A DNA stretch of 64,000 nt from Streptomyces sp. ISL-100 (GTDB lineage: Bacteria > Actinomycetota > Actinomycetes > Streptomycetales > Streptomycetaceae): contig NZ_JAGGOK010000071.1 of NCBI RefSeq assembly GCF_018614615.1, positions 1 through 64,000 on the forward strand, in the 5' to 3' direction. The position numbers and the translations under genes were made by a program. Position 1 is the stretch's first letter. Each line of letters opens with the position of its first letter. A model generated the notes under the pieces. It was not told where the DNA came from and made no database searches. It worked only from the letters and a program-made list of their open reading frames with translations. Below are positions 1 to 7,465 of the stretch, in pieces.

Positions 1-758
1 GGCCGCTTGAGGTTCGCCACGAACTTGTAGCGGTCGCCCCGGTACACCGAGCGCACCCACTCCACCGGATCGCCGTTTTTGTCGATCGAGTGCCGGGACA
101 GCATCAGCATCGGCAGGCCCACGTCCGTACCGAGCAGTCCCGCCTCGCGCGGGGTGGCCAGCGACGTCTCGATCGTCTCCTCGGCCTCGGCGAGGCGGAC
201 GTCGTACACCTCCGCCAACGCTGTGTAGAGCGAGGTGTACTTGACGAGCGAGCGGCGCAGCGCCGGGAAGCGCTTCGCCGACAGGTGCGTCGTCTCGATG
301 GCCATCGGCTCGCCGCTCGCGAGCCGCAGCCGCTCGATCCGCAGCACCCGGCCGCCCGGCGAGATGTCGAGCAGGCCGGCCAGGGTGTCGTCGGCCGTGA
401 CGTAACCGATGTCCAGGAGCTGGGAGGTGGGCTCCAGGCCCTGTGCCCGCATGTCCTCGGTGTACGACGTCAGTTGCAGCGCCTGCGAGACCTTCGGCTT
501 GGCCACGAACGTGCCCTTGCCCTGGATCCGCTCCAGGCGGCCCTCGACGACCAGTTCCTGGAGCGCCTGGCGCACGGTCGTGCGTGACGTGTCGAACTCG
601 GCCGCAAGGGTCCGTTCCGGCGGGACCGGGGTCCCGGGCGGCATGGTCTCCGTCATGTCCAGCAAATGCCGCTTTAGCCGGTAGTACTTGGGCACGCGTG
701 CGGTACGGCCTGCCGCCGCCCCGCCCTCGGTCTCCGTACCGCCCCCGTCCGTGGCCAT
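1..758 (-). CDS. dasR: DasR, GntR/HutC-family global regulator (3' end outside window)
   Basis: Transcriptional regulator of aminosugar uptake, chitin degradation and development; it binds dre operators and is released by glucosamine-6-phosphate. About 252 codons are present. The N-terminus has a GntR winged helix (VPKYYRLKRHLLDM, then PPERTLAAEFDTSRTTVRQA at roughly residues 45-65), followed by a UTRA effector domain with RFPALRRSLVKYTSLYTAL and LAEAEETIETSLAT. The reading frame is open to the window edge, so only the last few residues are missing. The ATG at 758 precedes a short variable tail before the conserved VPKYYRL block. It is divergent from dasABC, whose promoter carries two dre-like sites. 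The residue pattern is nearly that of S. coelicolor DasR, from memory. Confidence 0.96.
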   Translation of the reverse strand, partial: MATDGGGTETEGGAAAGRTARVPKYYRLKRHLLDMTETMPPGTPVPPERTLAAEFDTSRTTVRQALQELVVEGRLERIQGKGTFVAKPKVSQALQLTSYTEDMRAQGLEPTSQLLDIGYVTADDTLAGLLDISPGGRVLRIERLRLASGEPMAIETTHLSAKRFPALRRSLVKYTSLYTALAEVYDVRLAEAEETIETSLATPREAGLLGTDVGLPMLMLSRHSIDKNGDPVEWVRSVYRGDRYKFVANLKR

Positions 759-915
759 GATCCGCCTTCCCGACTTCTGTGCTGCTGCCGTCACCGGCTC
801 CTCCGACTGTCGCGGCTCACATGGTGGCACGGCCTCATCACTGGTCGTCGCCCTTGCTCAGGTGTCGGTCCGATAACGGACGCGAGAGCCCTTCTTATAC
901 ACCCTTGACACCCCT

Positions 916-931
916 AAAGGTCTAGGCCAAG
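916..931. promoter_or_regulatory. Second, weaker dre-like site (DasR operator) in dasR-dasA intergenic region
   Basis: The sequence AAAGGTCTAGGCCAAG keeps the GGTCTAG and CCA core of the 16-bp dre consensus (ACTGGTCTAGACCAGT-like) but diverges at the edges. It lies 8 bp from the stronger site at 940-955 and beside a TTGACA hexamer at 905-910. Two adjacent operators would suit strong repression of dasA. Binding is inferred. Confidence 0.6.
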
Positions 932-939
932 CTCCCGGT

Positions 940-955
940 ACTGGTCTAAACCATT
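940..955. promoter_or_regulatory. dre site (DasR operator) upstream of dasA
   Basis: ACTGGTCTAAACCATT matches the known dre consensus at nearly every position and sits about 130 bp upstream of the dasA start. dasA is a classic DasR target, so this is very probably the operator controlling dasABC and perhaps dasR itself. The rest of 759-1085 holds only this promoter region and the dasA leader. Confidence 0.9.
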
Positions 956-1085
956 AAAGACCGGGTCCCAGCCCCACGGGCAATCCCTGCGCAGCGACTT
1001 GGTTTCCGAGACGGGTTTCCGAGCCGTGATTCGACGCAACTCCCGGGCGGTGTGGGGATTCTCTTGCATCCCTGAGGAGGGTGGC

Positions 1086-2384
1086 GTGAAGCGCAAGCTC
1101 ATCGCGGCAATTGGTGCGACGGCCATGATGGCTTCGGTCGCGGCGTGTGGTTCCGGAGACTCCAACGCTTCCAAGGACCCCAAGGAGCGCAACGAGACGC
1201 TCACCGTCTGGCTGATGGTCGACGCTCAGAGCACCTGGCCGGAGCTCGTCAAGGACGTCAACGCCCAGTTCAAGGCGAAGTACCCGAAGGCAAAGGTCAA
1301 CGTCCAGTACCAGCAGTGGGGCGACAAGGCCAAGAAGCTGGACGCCGCGCTTGCCGGTGACAAGTTCCCGGACGTGGTCGAGCTCGGCAACACCGAGACG
1401 ATGACGTACATCCTCAACGGCGCTCTCGGCGAGATCGACCCGAAGAAGTACGAGAACTCGGACACCTGGATCAAGGGCCTCAAGGACACCTGTTCCTTCG
1501 AGGGCAAGCAGTACTGCGTCCCCTACTACGCGGGTGCGCGCGTCGCGCTCTACAACAAGGACATGTTCAAGGCCGGCACCGGCTCGGACAAGCTCCCCGA
1601 GACCGAGGCGGAGCTGACCGAGGCCCTGGACAAGGTCGGCAAGAAGTACGACAAGGACAAGGCGTTCTCGCCGCTCTACCTGCCGGGCCGCTACTGGTAC
1701 GCCGCCATGTCGTACGTCGCCGCGTACGGCGGCCAGATAGCCAAGTACGACGAGGGCGCCAAGGAGTGGAAGTCCAGCCTCGCCACCCCCGAGGCGCAGA
1801 AGGGCATCAAGCACTTCACCGACCTGGTCGAGAAGTACAACAACGGCGACAAGACGAAGGACGAGCAGGACCACGCCAACGTGATGGCCAATGAGAAGAC
1901 CGCTCTTCTCTACGGCAACGGCTGGGAAGCCGGCAGCGTGATCGACCCCAAGGCACAGGGCAACGCCAAGCTGAAGGACAAGATCGGCGTCGCCGGTATG
2001 CCGGGCCCGGACGGCAAGGCACTGCCGTCCTTCATCGGCGGCTCCGACCTCGCCACCATCTCCAAGTCCAAGGTCCAGGACCTCGGCGAGGAGTGGATCT
2101 CGATGTTCACGAGCGCGAAGTCGCAGGAGGTCCTCGCCTCCAAGAACATCCTGCCCAACAACACCAAGCAGCTTGAGCCGCTGAAGGCGAAGCCGGAGAC
2201 CGCTCCGATCGCCAACGCCGTTCCCGACGCCTGGTTCACGCCGATCGCTCCGGGCTGGACCGCCATCGAGAAGAAGGAAATTCTCGAGGTCATGCTGCTC
2301 GACATCATCAAGGGCAAGTCGGTCGAGGAGGCCACCGAAAAGGCCGACGCGGAGATCGACAAGCTGATCAACGAAGAGTCCTGA
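1086..2384 (+). CDS. dasA: DasA, chitobiose/aminosugar ABC transporter solute-binding lipoprotein
   Basis: Extracytoplasmic lipoprotein that captures N,N'-diacetylchitobiose for the DasBC permease. It has 432 residues, a positively charged signal peptide (MKRKLIAAIGATAMMA) and a lipobox ending VAAC with the acylated Cys at about residue 21. The body is a family 1 carbohydrate-binding fold (LTVWLMVDAQ near the mature N-terminus, later FIGGSDLATIS). The GTG start at 1086 is chosen because AGGAGG lies at 1075-1080; an upstream in-frame start would add 29 residues ahead of the signal peptide. First gene of the dasABC-GH3 operon, under dre control. Confidence 0.95.
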   Translation: MKRKLIAAIGATAMMASVAACGSGDSNASKDPKERNETLTVWLMVDAQSTWPELVKDVNAQFKAKYPKAKVNVQYQQWGDKAKKLDAALAGDKFPDVVELGNTETMTYILNGALGEIDPKKYENSDTWIKGLKDTCSFEGKQYCVPYYAGARVALYNKDMFKAGTGSDKLPETEAELTEALDKVGKKYDKDKAFSPLYLPGRYWYAAMSYVAAYGGQIAKYDEGAKEWKSSLATPEAQKGIKHFTDLVEKYNNGDKTKDEQDHANVMANEKTALLYGNGWEAGSVIDPKAQGNAKLKDKIGVAGMPGPDGKALPSFIGGSDLATISKSKVQDLGEEWISMFTSAKSQEVLASKNILPNNTKQLEPLKAKPETAPIANAVPDAWFTPIAPGWTAIEKKEILEVMLLDIIKGKSVEEATEKADAEIDKLINEES

Positions 2385-2421
2385 GCCAGCCACCCAGGGT
2401 CTCAGAGTTCCTTGATCGCTG

Positions 2422-2459
2422 ACGGGGGCGGCGGTCCCTTCGGGGTCCGCCGCCCCCGT
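2422..2459 (+). terminator. Intercistronic hairpin between dasA and dasB
   Basis: A 17-bp stem with one mismatch around a TTCG loop (arms 2422-2438 and 2443-2459) lies between dasA and dasB with no T-run. Such a structure usually protects the dasA message or attenuates read-through, giving more binding protein than permease. The effect is inferred. Confidence 0.75.
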
Positions 2460-2494
2460 ACTCCGGTACCCGGTCCGAACGGAAGGCCAGCACA

Positions 2495-3502
2495 TTGAGT
2501 GCCGCCGACATGCTGCAATCCCCCGGGGGGCCACCCCCGGACCCCCGGCCCGACAAGCGGGCAGCAGACCCCCCGGCAACCATGAAGCAGGCCCCGGGAC
2601 GCAGGCCGCGGAAGGCCGGCGCCCTGCTGCCATACCTCCTCATAGCCCCCGCGTTCGTCGCGATCGCCGCCGTCTTCCTGTGGCCGCTCGTCAAGACGGT
2701 GATCATGTCCTTCCAGGACGTGGGCCGCCGCGAGCTGTGGACCGGGGAAGCCGCCCCGTGGGTGGGATTCGACCAGTTCACCGAGATCCTCGGCGACGGC
2801 GAGTTCTGGGCCGTCGTCGTACGCACGATCGTCTTCATGGCCGCCTGCGTGGTGGCCACCATGGTGATCGGACTCGGCCTCGCCATGGTCATGCAGCGCA
2901 TGTCCACCTGGGCACGGCTGATGCTGACGGCCGCGCTCATCGCCGCCTGGTCGATGCCGCTGCTCGTGGCGACCTCGATCTTCCGCTGGTTCGCCGACTC
3001 CGACTACGGCGTACTGAACATGGTCCTGAGCAAGTACCTCGGCCTGGACTTCCAGGGCCACAACTGGTTCCTCGACTCCACCCAGGGCTTCACCGTCATC
3101 GGCGCGGTCGTGGTCTGGGGCGCCGTCCCCTTCGTCACCATCACGCTGTACGCCGCGCTCACCCAGGTCCCGCAGGAGCTCGAAGAGGCCGCGTCCCTCG
3201 ACGGCGCCGGCACCGGCGGCGTATTCCGCTACGTCACCTGGCCGGTCATCAAACCGGTCTTCCAGATGGTCGCGACCCTGTCGGTGATCTGGGACTTCAA
3301 CGTCTTCGGCCAGGTCTTCCTGATCCGCGGCAACAAGCCGGAACCGGAGTACGCGCTCCTCGGCCTCTACTCCTTCGAGAAGGCCTTCGAGTCCAACTCC
3401 TTCAGCCAGGGCGCGGCGATCTCCCTCATCACGGTCCTGCTGCTGTCCGGCGTCGCCGTGTACTACCTGCGCCAGCTGCTCAAGATCGGAGAGGTCGAGT
3501 GA
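2495..3502 (+). CDS. dasB: DasB, aminosugar ABC transporter inner-membrane permease
   Basis: MalF-type permease subunit, 335 residues, six predicted membrane segments beginning around residue 45 (LPYLLIAPAFVAIAAVFLWP). The EAA loop that contacts the ATPase is visible as EELEEAASLDGAG-like sequence near residue 230. The Pro-rich N-terminus is variable. The TTG start is supported by GGAAGG at 2481-2486; ATG codons at 2510 and 2582 are alternatives. It overlaps dasC by 4 nt (GTGA), so the two permeases are translationally coupled. No ATPase gene is present; in Streptomyces this transporter uses the shared ATPase MsiK encoded elsewhere. Confidence 0.93.
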   Translation: MSAADMLQSPGGPPPDPRPDKRAADPPATMKQAPGRRPRKAGALLPYLLIAPAFVAIAAVFLWPLVKTVIMSFQDVGRRELWTGEAAPWVGFDQFTEILGDGEFWAVVVRTIVFMAACVVATMVIGLGLAMVMQRMSTWARLMLTAALIAAWSMPLLVATSIFRWFADSDYGVLNMVLSKYLGLDFQGHNWFLDSTQGFTVIGAVVVWGAVPFVTITLYAALTQVPQELEEAASLDGAGTGGVFRYVTWPVIKPVFQMVATLSVIWDFNVFGQVFLIRGNKPEPEYALLGLYSFEKAFESNSFSQGAAISLITVLLLSGVAVYYLRQLLKIGEVE

Positions 3503-4380
3503 GCGCCTCCAGCCCCCAGGTGACGCCCCAGGTGACGCCGCAGGTCCTGCGGCCCGACCGCAAGAAGCACCGGACGGTCTTCAACGTCGTGGGGCTGCTG
3601 GGCTTCGTGGCCATGGTCTTCCCGGTCTACTGGCTGGTCATCAGCGCACTGCGGCCCAACGCCGAGATCCGCAGTTACGACCAGACCCTGTGGCCCTCGT
3701 CGATCACCTTCGACAACTTCCAACGGGCCATCGACATGCCGAACTTCGGCACGGCGATCCAGTCCAGCCTCATCATCTGCGTCACCGCCGTCGTGGGCGC
3801 CATGGTGCTCTCCACCATCGCCGCCTTCGCGATCGGCCGCTTCCACTTCTTCGGCCGCAAGGCCTTCATGATGGTGCTGCTGGTCGTACAGCTGCTCCCG
3901 CCCACCGCGATGCTCATCCCCATCTACATCCAGCTCAACGACCTGGGCGGGCTGAACGAGTACTGGGGCGTGACGATCATCTACCTCGTCTCCACGCTGC
4001 CGTTCGCGACGTGGATGATCCGCGGCTTCGTCATCAACATCCCCAAGGAGCTGGAGGAGTCCGCGATGGTGGACGGCTGCAGCAGGATGGGCGCCTTCTG
4101 GCGCGTCATCTTCCCGCTGCTCGCCCCCGGCCTCGCCGCCGCCTCGATCTTTTCGCTGATCAACGCCTGGAACGAGTACCTCCTCGCGTACGTCGTTCTC
4201 CAGGACAACGACAAGTACACCCTCAACGTGTGGCTGATGAACTTCACCACCTCACGCGGTGTGGACTACGGCGCCCTGATGGCCGCCTCGACGCTCATCG
4301 CCATCCCGGTCGTCGTCTTCTTCATGATCGTCCAGAAGAAGATGGCCTCGGGTCTCACCTCCGGCGCAGTGAAGGGTTAA
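3499..4380 (+). CDS. dasC: DasC, aminosugar ABC transporter inner-membrane permease
   Basis: MalG-type permease, 293 residues, six predicted transmembrane helices. The EAA motif reads KELEESAMVDGCSRMGAF. The GTG start overlaps the dasB stop as GTGA, fixing the start by translational coupling. The N-terminus carries a small VTPQ repeat (TPQVTPQV) before the first helix. It pairs with DasB to form the pore for chitobiose entry. The following hydrolase gene begins only 8 nt after the stop, so one mRNA is likely. Confidence 0.94.
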   Translation: MSASSPQVTPQVTPQVLRPDRKKHRTVFNVVGLLGFVAMVFPVYWLVISALRPNAEIRSYDQTLWPSSITFDNFQRAIDMPNFGTAIQSSLIICVTAVVGAMVLSTIAAFAIGRFHFFGRKAFMMVLLVVQLLPPTAMLIPIYIQLNDLGGLNEYWGVTIIYLVSTLPFATWMIRGFVINIPKELEESAMVDGCSRMGAFWRVIFPLLAPGLAAASIFSLINAWNEYLLAYVVLQDNDKYTLNVWLMNFTTSRGVDYGALMAASTLIAIPVVVFFMIVQKKMASGLTSGAVKG

Positions 4381-4388
4381 CGCCTCCC

Positions 4389-5927
4389 ATGACGACCTTC
4401 GCACCTGGCACTGACACGCTGACGCGCGACGCGCTCGCCGTCCTCCAGCCCGGCTTCCTCGGCACCGCGGCCCCCGACTGGCTGCTGCGCCGTGTCGGCG
4501 AGGGCCTGACCTCCGTCGGCCTGTTCGGCCGCAACATCGCGTCCCCGGCGCAACTGGCCGCACTCACCGCGCAGTTGCGCGCCGAGCGGGACGACGTGCT
4601 CGTCGCGATCGACGAGGAGGGCGGTGACGTCACCCGCCTGGAGGTCCAGCACGGCTCCTCGTTCCCCGGCAACCTCGCGCTCGGCGCCGTCGACGACACC
4701 GGCCTCACCCGGGACGTCGCCCGCGAACTCGGCCGCAGACTGGCCGAATGCGGCGTCAACCTCAACTGGGCGCCGTCCGCCGACGTCAACTCCAACCCGG
4801 GCAATCCAGTCATCGGCGTACGTTCCTTCGGCGCCGACCCGCAGCTCGTGGCCCGGCACACGGCGGCGTACGTCGAAGGACTCCAGGCCTCCGGTGTCGC
4901 CGCGTGCACCAAGCACTTCCCGGGCCACGGCGACACCGCCGTCGACTCGCACCACGCACTGCCCGCCATCGACGTGGACTTGGACACACTGCACGCCCGT
5001 GAGCTGGTGCCTTTCCGGGCGGCCATCGCCGCGGGCTCCAAATCTGTCATGAGCGCGCATATCCTGCTCCCTGCGCTCGATCCGGCCCGTCCAGCCACTC
5101 TGAGCCCGCGGATCCTCACTGGTCTGCTGCGCGAGGAGCTCGGCTACGACGGGCTGATCATCACGGACGGCATGGAGATGCAGGCGATCTCCGCGACGTA
5201 CGGAATCGAGCTCGGCAGCGTCATGGCGATCGCCGCCGGCGCCGACGCGATCTGCGTCGGCGGCGGACTGGCGGACGACGAGACCGTGCTGCGGCTGCGC
5301 GACGCGCTCGTCGCGGCCGTGCGGGACGGCGTACTGCCGGAGGAGCGACTGGCCGACGCGGCCGCGCGCGTGCGCGCGCTCGCGAGCTGGACGCGGGAGA
5401 CCAGGGGGGCCCGGGGGGCCCCGGGGCCGGGCGCGGCTTCACAGGAGGGGACCGCGCCCGGCGCCGGCACGGGCCTTCGCGCCGACGTCGGCCTGGTGGC
5501 CGCGCGGCGGGCGCTGCGGATCACGCGGGCCGCCGGGTTCGAGCCCGTCACTTGTGCCCCGTACGTCGCTGCCTTTACCCCGGTCGCGAACATCGCCGTC
5601 GGTCACGAGACGCCGTGGGGTGTGGCCGCTGAGCTGGCGCGCCTGCTGCCGGGCACCGCGACGGACACGTACAGCAGCGGCGACTTCACGCCGGAGCAGG
5701 TGATCCGGGCCGCCGGGGAGCGCCGGATCGTCGCGGTCGTACGCGATGTCCACCGCCACCCGTGGATGGCGGTGGCGCTGGAGGCGCTGACCGCCGCCAG
5801 GCCCGGCACGGTCGTGGTGGAGATGGGCGTGCCGCAGGCGCAGCCGCGCGGCGGCCTGTACATCGCGACGCACGGCGCCGCGCGGGTGTGCGGTCTGGCT
5901 GCGGCCGAGGTCATCGCGGGCGTCTGA
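4389..5927 (+). CDS. Glycoside hydrolase family 3 protein, probable beta-N-acetylglucosaminidase
   Basis: Cytoplasmic GH3 enzyme (512 residues, no signal peptide), expected to split imported chitobiose into GlcNAc. The signature KHFPGHGDTAVDSH near residue 175 carries the NagZ-type Asp-His catalytic loop, and the nucleophile aspartate lies in TDGMEM near residue 260. A Gly/Ala/Pro-rich low-complexity linker around residues 340-360 separates the barrel from a C-terminal domain. The ATG is 8 nt after dasC, so it is the fourth gene of the das operon. The substrate is inferred from context and family, not shown by the sequence. Confidence 0.9.
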   Translation: MTTFAPGTDTLTRDALAVLQPGFLGTAAPDWLLRRVGEGLTSVGLFGRNIASPAQLAALTAQLRAERDDVLVAIDEEGGDVTRLEVQHGSSFPGNLALGAVDDTGLTRDVARELGRRLAECGVNLNWAPSADVNSNPGNPVIGVRSFGADPQLVARHTAAYVEGLQASGVAACTKHFPGHGDTAVDSHHALPAIDVDLDTLHARELVPFRAAIAAGSKSVMSAHILLPALDPARPATLSPRILTGLLREELGYDGLIITDGMEMQAISATYGIELGSVMAIAAGADAICVGGGLADDETVLRLRDALVAAVRDGVLPEERLADAAARVRALASWTRETRGARGAPGPGAASQEGTAPGAGTGLRADVGLVAARRALRITRAAGFEPVTCAPYVAAFTPVANIAVGHETPWGVAAELARLLPGTATDTYSSGDFTPEQVIRAAGERRIVAVVRDVHRHPWMAVALEALTAARPGTVVVEMGVPQAQPRGGLYIATHGAARVCGLAAAEVIAGV

Positions 5928-5979
5928 CATACGCAAAGTGCCGGGGTCCCCCCAGTGGGCCCCGGCACTTTCCGTATGT
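5927..5979. terminator. Bidirectional terminator between das operon and nagB
   Basis: A long inverted repeat (CATACGCAAAGTGCCGGGG and its complement, with an internal irregularity) separates the converging GH3 and nagB genes. TTTT follows at 5987-5990 on the + strand. It most likely terminates both transcripts. Confidence 0.88.
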
Positions 5980-5989
5980 CCGGCAGTTT

Positions 5990-6775
5990 TTACAGACCCT
6001 GCCAGGCCGGCTTGGCCGCGTACGTGGCACGGAAGTAGTCCGCGAGCTTCAGCTTGGACGCCGCCGCCTCGTCGACGACCACCGTCGCGTGCGGGTGCAG
6101 CTGGAGCGCGGAGCCCGGAACCAGTGCGGCGACCGGCCCCTCGACGGTCTGCGCCACGGCCTCGGCCTTGCCCTCGCCGGTGGCCAGCAGCACCAGGTGG
6201 CGGGCCTCCAGGATGGTGCCGATGCCCTGGGTGATGACGTGGTGGGGCACCTGGTCGATGTCGTTGTCGAAGAAACGCGCGTTGTCGACGCGGGTCTGCT
6301 CGGTCAGCGTCTTGATCCGGGTGCGGGAAGCGAGCGAGGAGCACGGCTCGTTGAAGCCTATGTGCCCGTCGGTGCCGATGCCGAGCAGCTGGAGGTCCAC
6401 GCCGCCGGCCCTGCTGAGCGCGCGGTCGTACGCCGCGCACGCGCCCTCGATGTCCTCGGCGGTCCCGTCGGGGCCCATGAAGGACGCCTCGGTCAGACCG
6501 AGCGGCTCGACCACCTCGCGCAGTACGACGGAGCGGTACGACTCGGGGTGCCCCAGGGGCAGGCCGACGTACTCGTCGAGCTGGCAGATCCGGGCGCGCG
6601 ACGCGTCGACTTCGCCCGCGCGGACCTTGGCCGTCAGGGCCTCGTAGATGGGCAGCGGGGACGAACCGGTGGCCACGCCGAGCAGCGCGTCGGGCTTGTG
6701 GCTCAGCAGCCGTCCGATGGCCGCCGCGATGAGCTCGCCGCCCGTTTTGGCGTCCGGAACGATGACAACTTCCAC
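5990..6775 (-). CDS. nagB: NagB, glucosamine-6-phosphate deaminase
   Basis: Converts glucosamine-6-phosphate to fructose-6-phosphate and ammonia, feeding aminosugars into glycolysis and lowering the DasR effector. It has 261 residues, the usual family length. Visible motifs include LGVATGSSPLPIYEAL (phosphate loop), CQLDEYVGLP with the catalytic Asp, GIGTDGHIGFNEP with the catalytic His, and LLATGEGKAEAV. The GTG at 6775 gives the conserved VEVVIVPDA start; longer starts would run into the dre operator at 6809-6824. It converges on the das operon and is a known DasR target in related species. Confidence 0.95.
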   Translation of the reverse strand: MEVVIVPDAKTGGELIAAAIGRLLSHKPDALLGVATGSSPLPIYEALTAKVRAGEVDASRARICQLDEYVGLPLGHPESYRSVVLREVVEPLGLTEASFMGPDGTAEDIEGACAAYDRALSRAGGVDLQLLGIGTDGHIGFNEPCSSLASRTRIKTLTEQTRVDNARFFDNDIDQVPHHVITQGIGTILEARHLVLLATGEGKAEAVAQTVEGPVAALVPGSALQLHPHATVVVDEAAASKLKLADYFRATYAAKPAWQGL

Positions 6776-6808
6776 GCTGAGCCTGCCGATCTGAGAGGGG
6801 GACCGTAT

Positions 6809-6824
6809 TGTGGTATAGACCAAT
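6809..6824. promoter_or_regulatory. dre site (DasR operator) upstream of nagB
   Basis: On the minus strand this reads ATTGGTCTATACCACA, a close match to the dre consensus, 34 bp upstream of the nagB start. It places nagB under DasR with the transporter operon. Confidence 0.87.
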
Positions 6825-6857
6825 CTAGCAGAGGCTGCGCCGTGTGCCCGGGGGTCT

Positions 6858-7196
6858 TCGCCAAGTGGATGCCCGTATTTCCATGGTCGGCCGAGACCCG
6901 CCGGTAGTCACCTTTTGCTTACGGCCCCTTCCCTCTGCACGACGCCGGAGGTTGAATCGGCCCTGCGCGATCAGCGCAATGCCAACCTCGCCGCGATCGA
7001 GGCCCTCATCCCGGCGGACATCGACGCGGGTGAACTGCCGCGGACCGCCGACGCCCGCGCCCTCGCGCGCTTCAGTGGCGCCGTGTTTCAGGGAATGTCA
7101 CAGCAGGCCCGCGACGGCGCGACGAGGCAGGAGCTGGAGGCGGTCGCCGGGCACGCGATGCGTGCCTGGTCGGCCGTGGCGGCAACTGAGGGTTAA
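6858..7196 (+). pseudogene. TetR-family regulator remnant (C-terminal ligand domain only)
   Basis: About 110 codons resemble only the C-terminal half of TetR regulators: TTPEVESALRDQRNANLAAI, then ARFSGAVFQGMSQQARDGAT and LEAVAGHAMRAWSAV, the usual ending of the family. No helix-turn-helix precedes it; the nagB operator region starts about 35 bp upstream. There is no good start codon or ribosome-binding site (the first in-frame start is a TTG at 6915). I read it as the leftover of a deleted regulator gene. The exact left edge is uncertain. Confidence 0.75.
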
Positions 7197-7225
7197 TCTG
7201 ACTGGGCACGCCATAGACATAAGGT

Positions 7226-7241
7226 AATGGTCTAGTCCACA
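7226..7241. promoter_or_regulatory. Additional dre-like site downstream of TetR remnant
   Basis: AATGGTCTAGTCCACA keeps TGGTCTAG and CCAC of the dre consensus, with one mismatch in the right half-site. The next gene on the plus strand is the histidine kinase starting about 225 bp downstream, so its target is unclear. It could regulate the kinase or be an orphan operator left from the same deletion that truncated the TetR gene. Confidence 0.65.
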
Positions 7242-7465
7242 ATGAACAGGTAAAGCCTCCTCCCTCCCCGCACAGGAGGGTGGAACGAGGCACCGGCGCT
7301 CTCTGCCCTGACTGCGTCGTGGCCTCTGACGGCCGCGCGGGACCGCACATCCGTCGCACGGCCGGAGCAGCTCCGGGCTGCGGTGCCAGGAGGGCTGAGG
7401 GTCCCTCCCAGGCGCCGCGGCCATGGGGTTGCCGGAGCGAAGGTACGCTCGCACATGTGCCCTCC

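Noticed and set aside
2422..2459. Riboswitch between dasA and dasB
   Set aside because: A simple perfect stem-loop with no conserved aptamer-like sequence; a terminator/attenuator or stability element is simpler.
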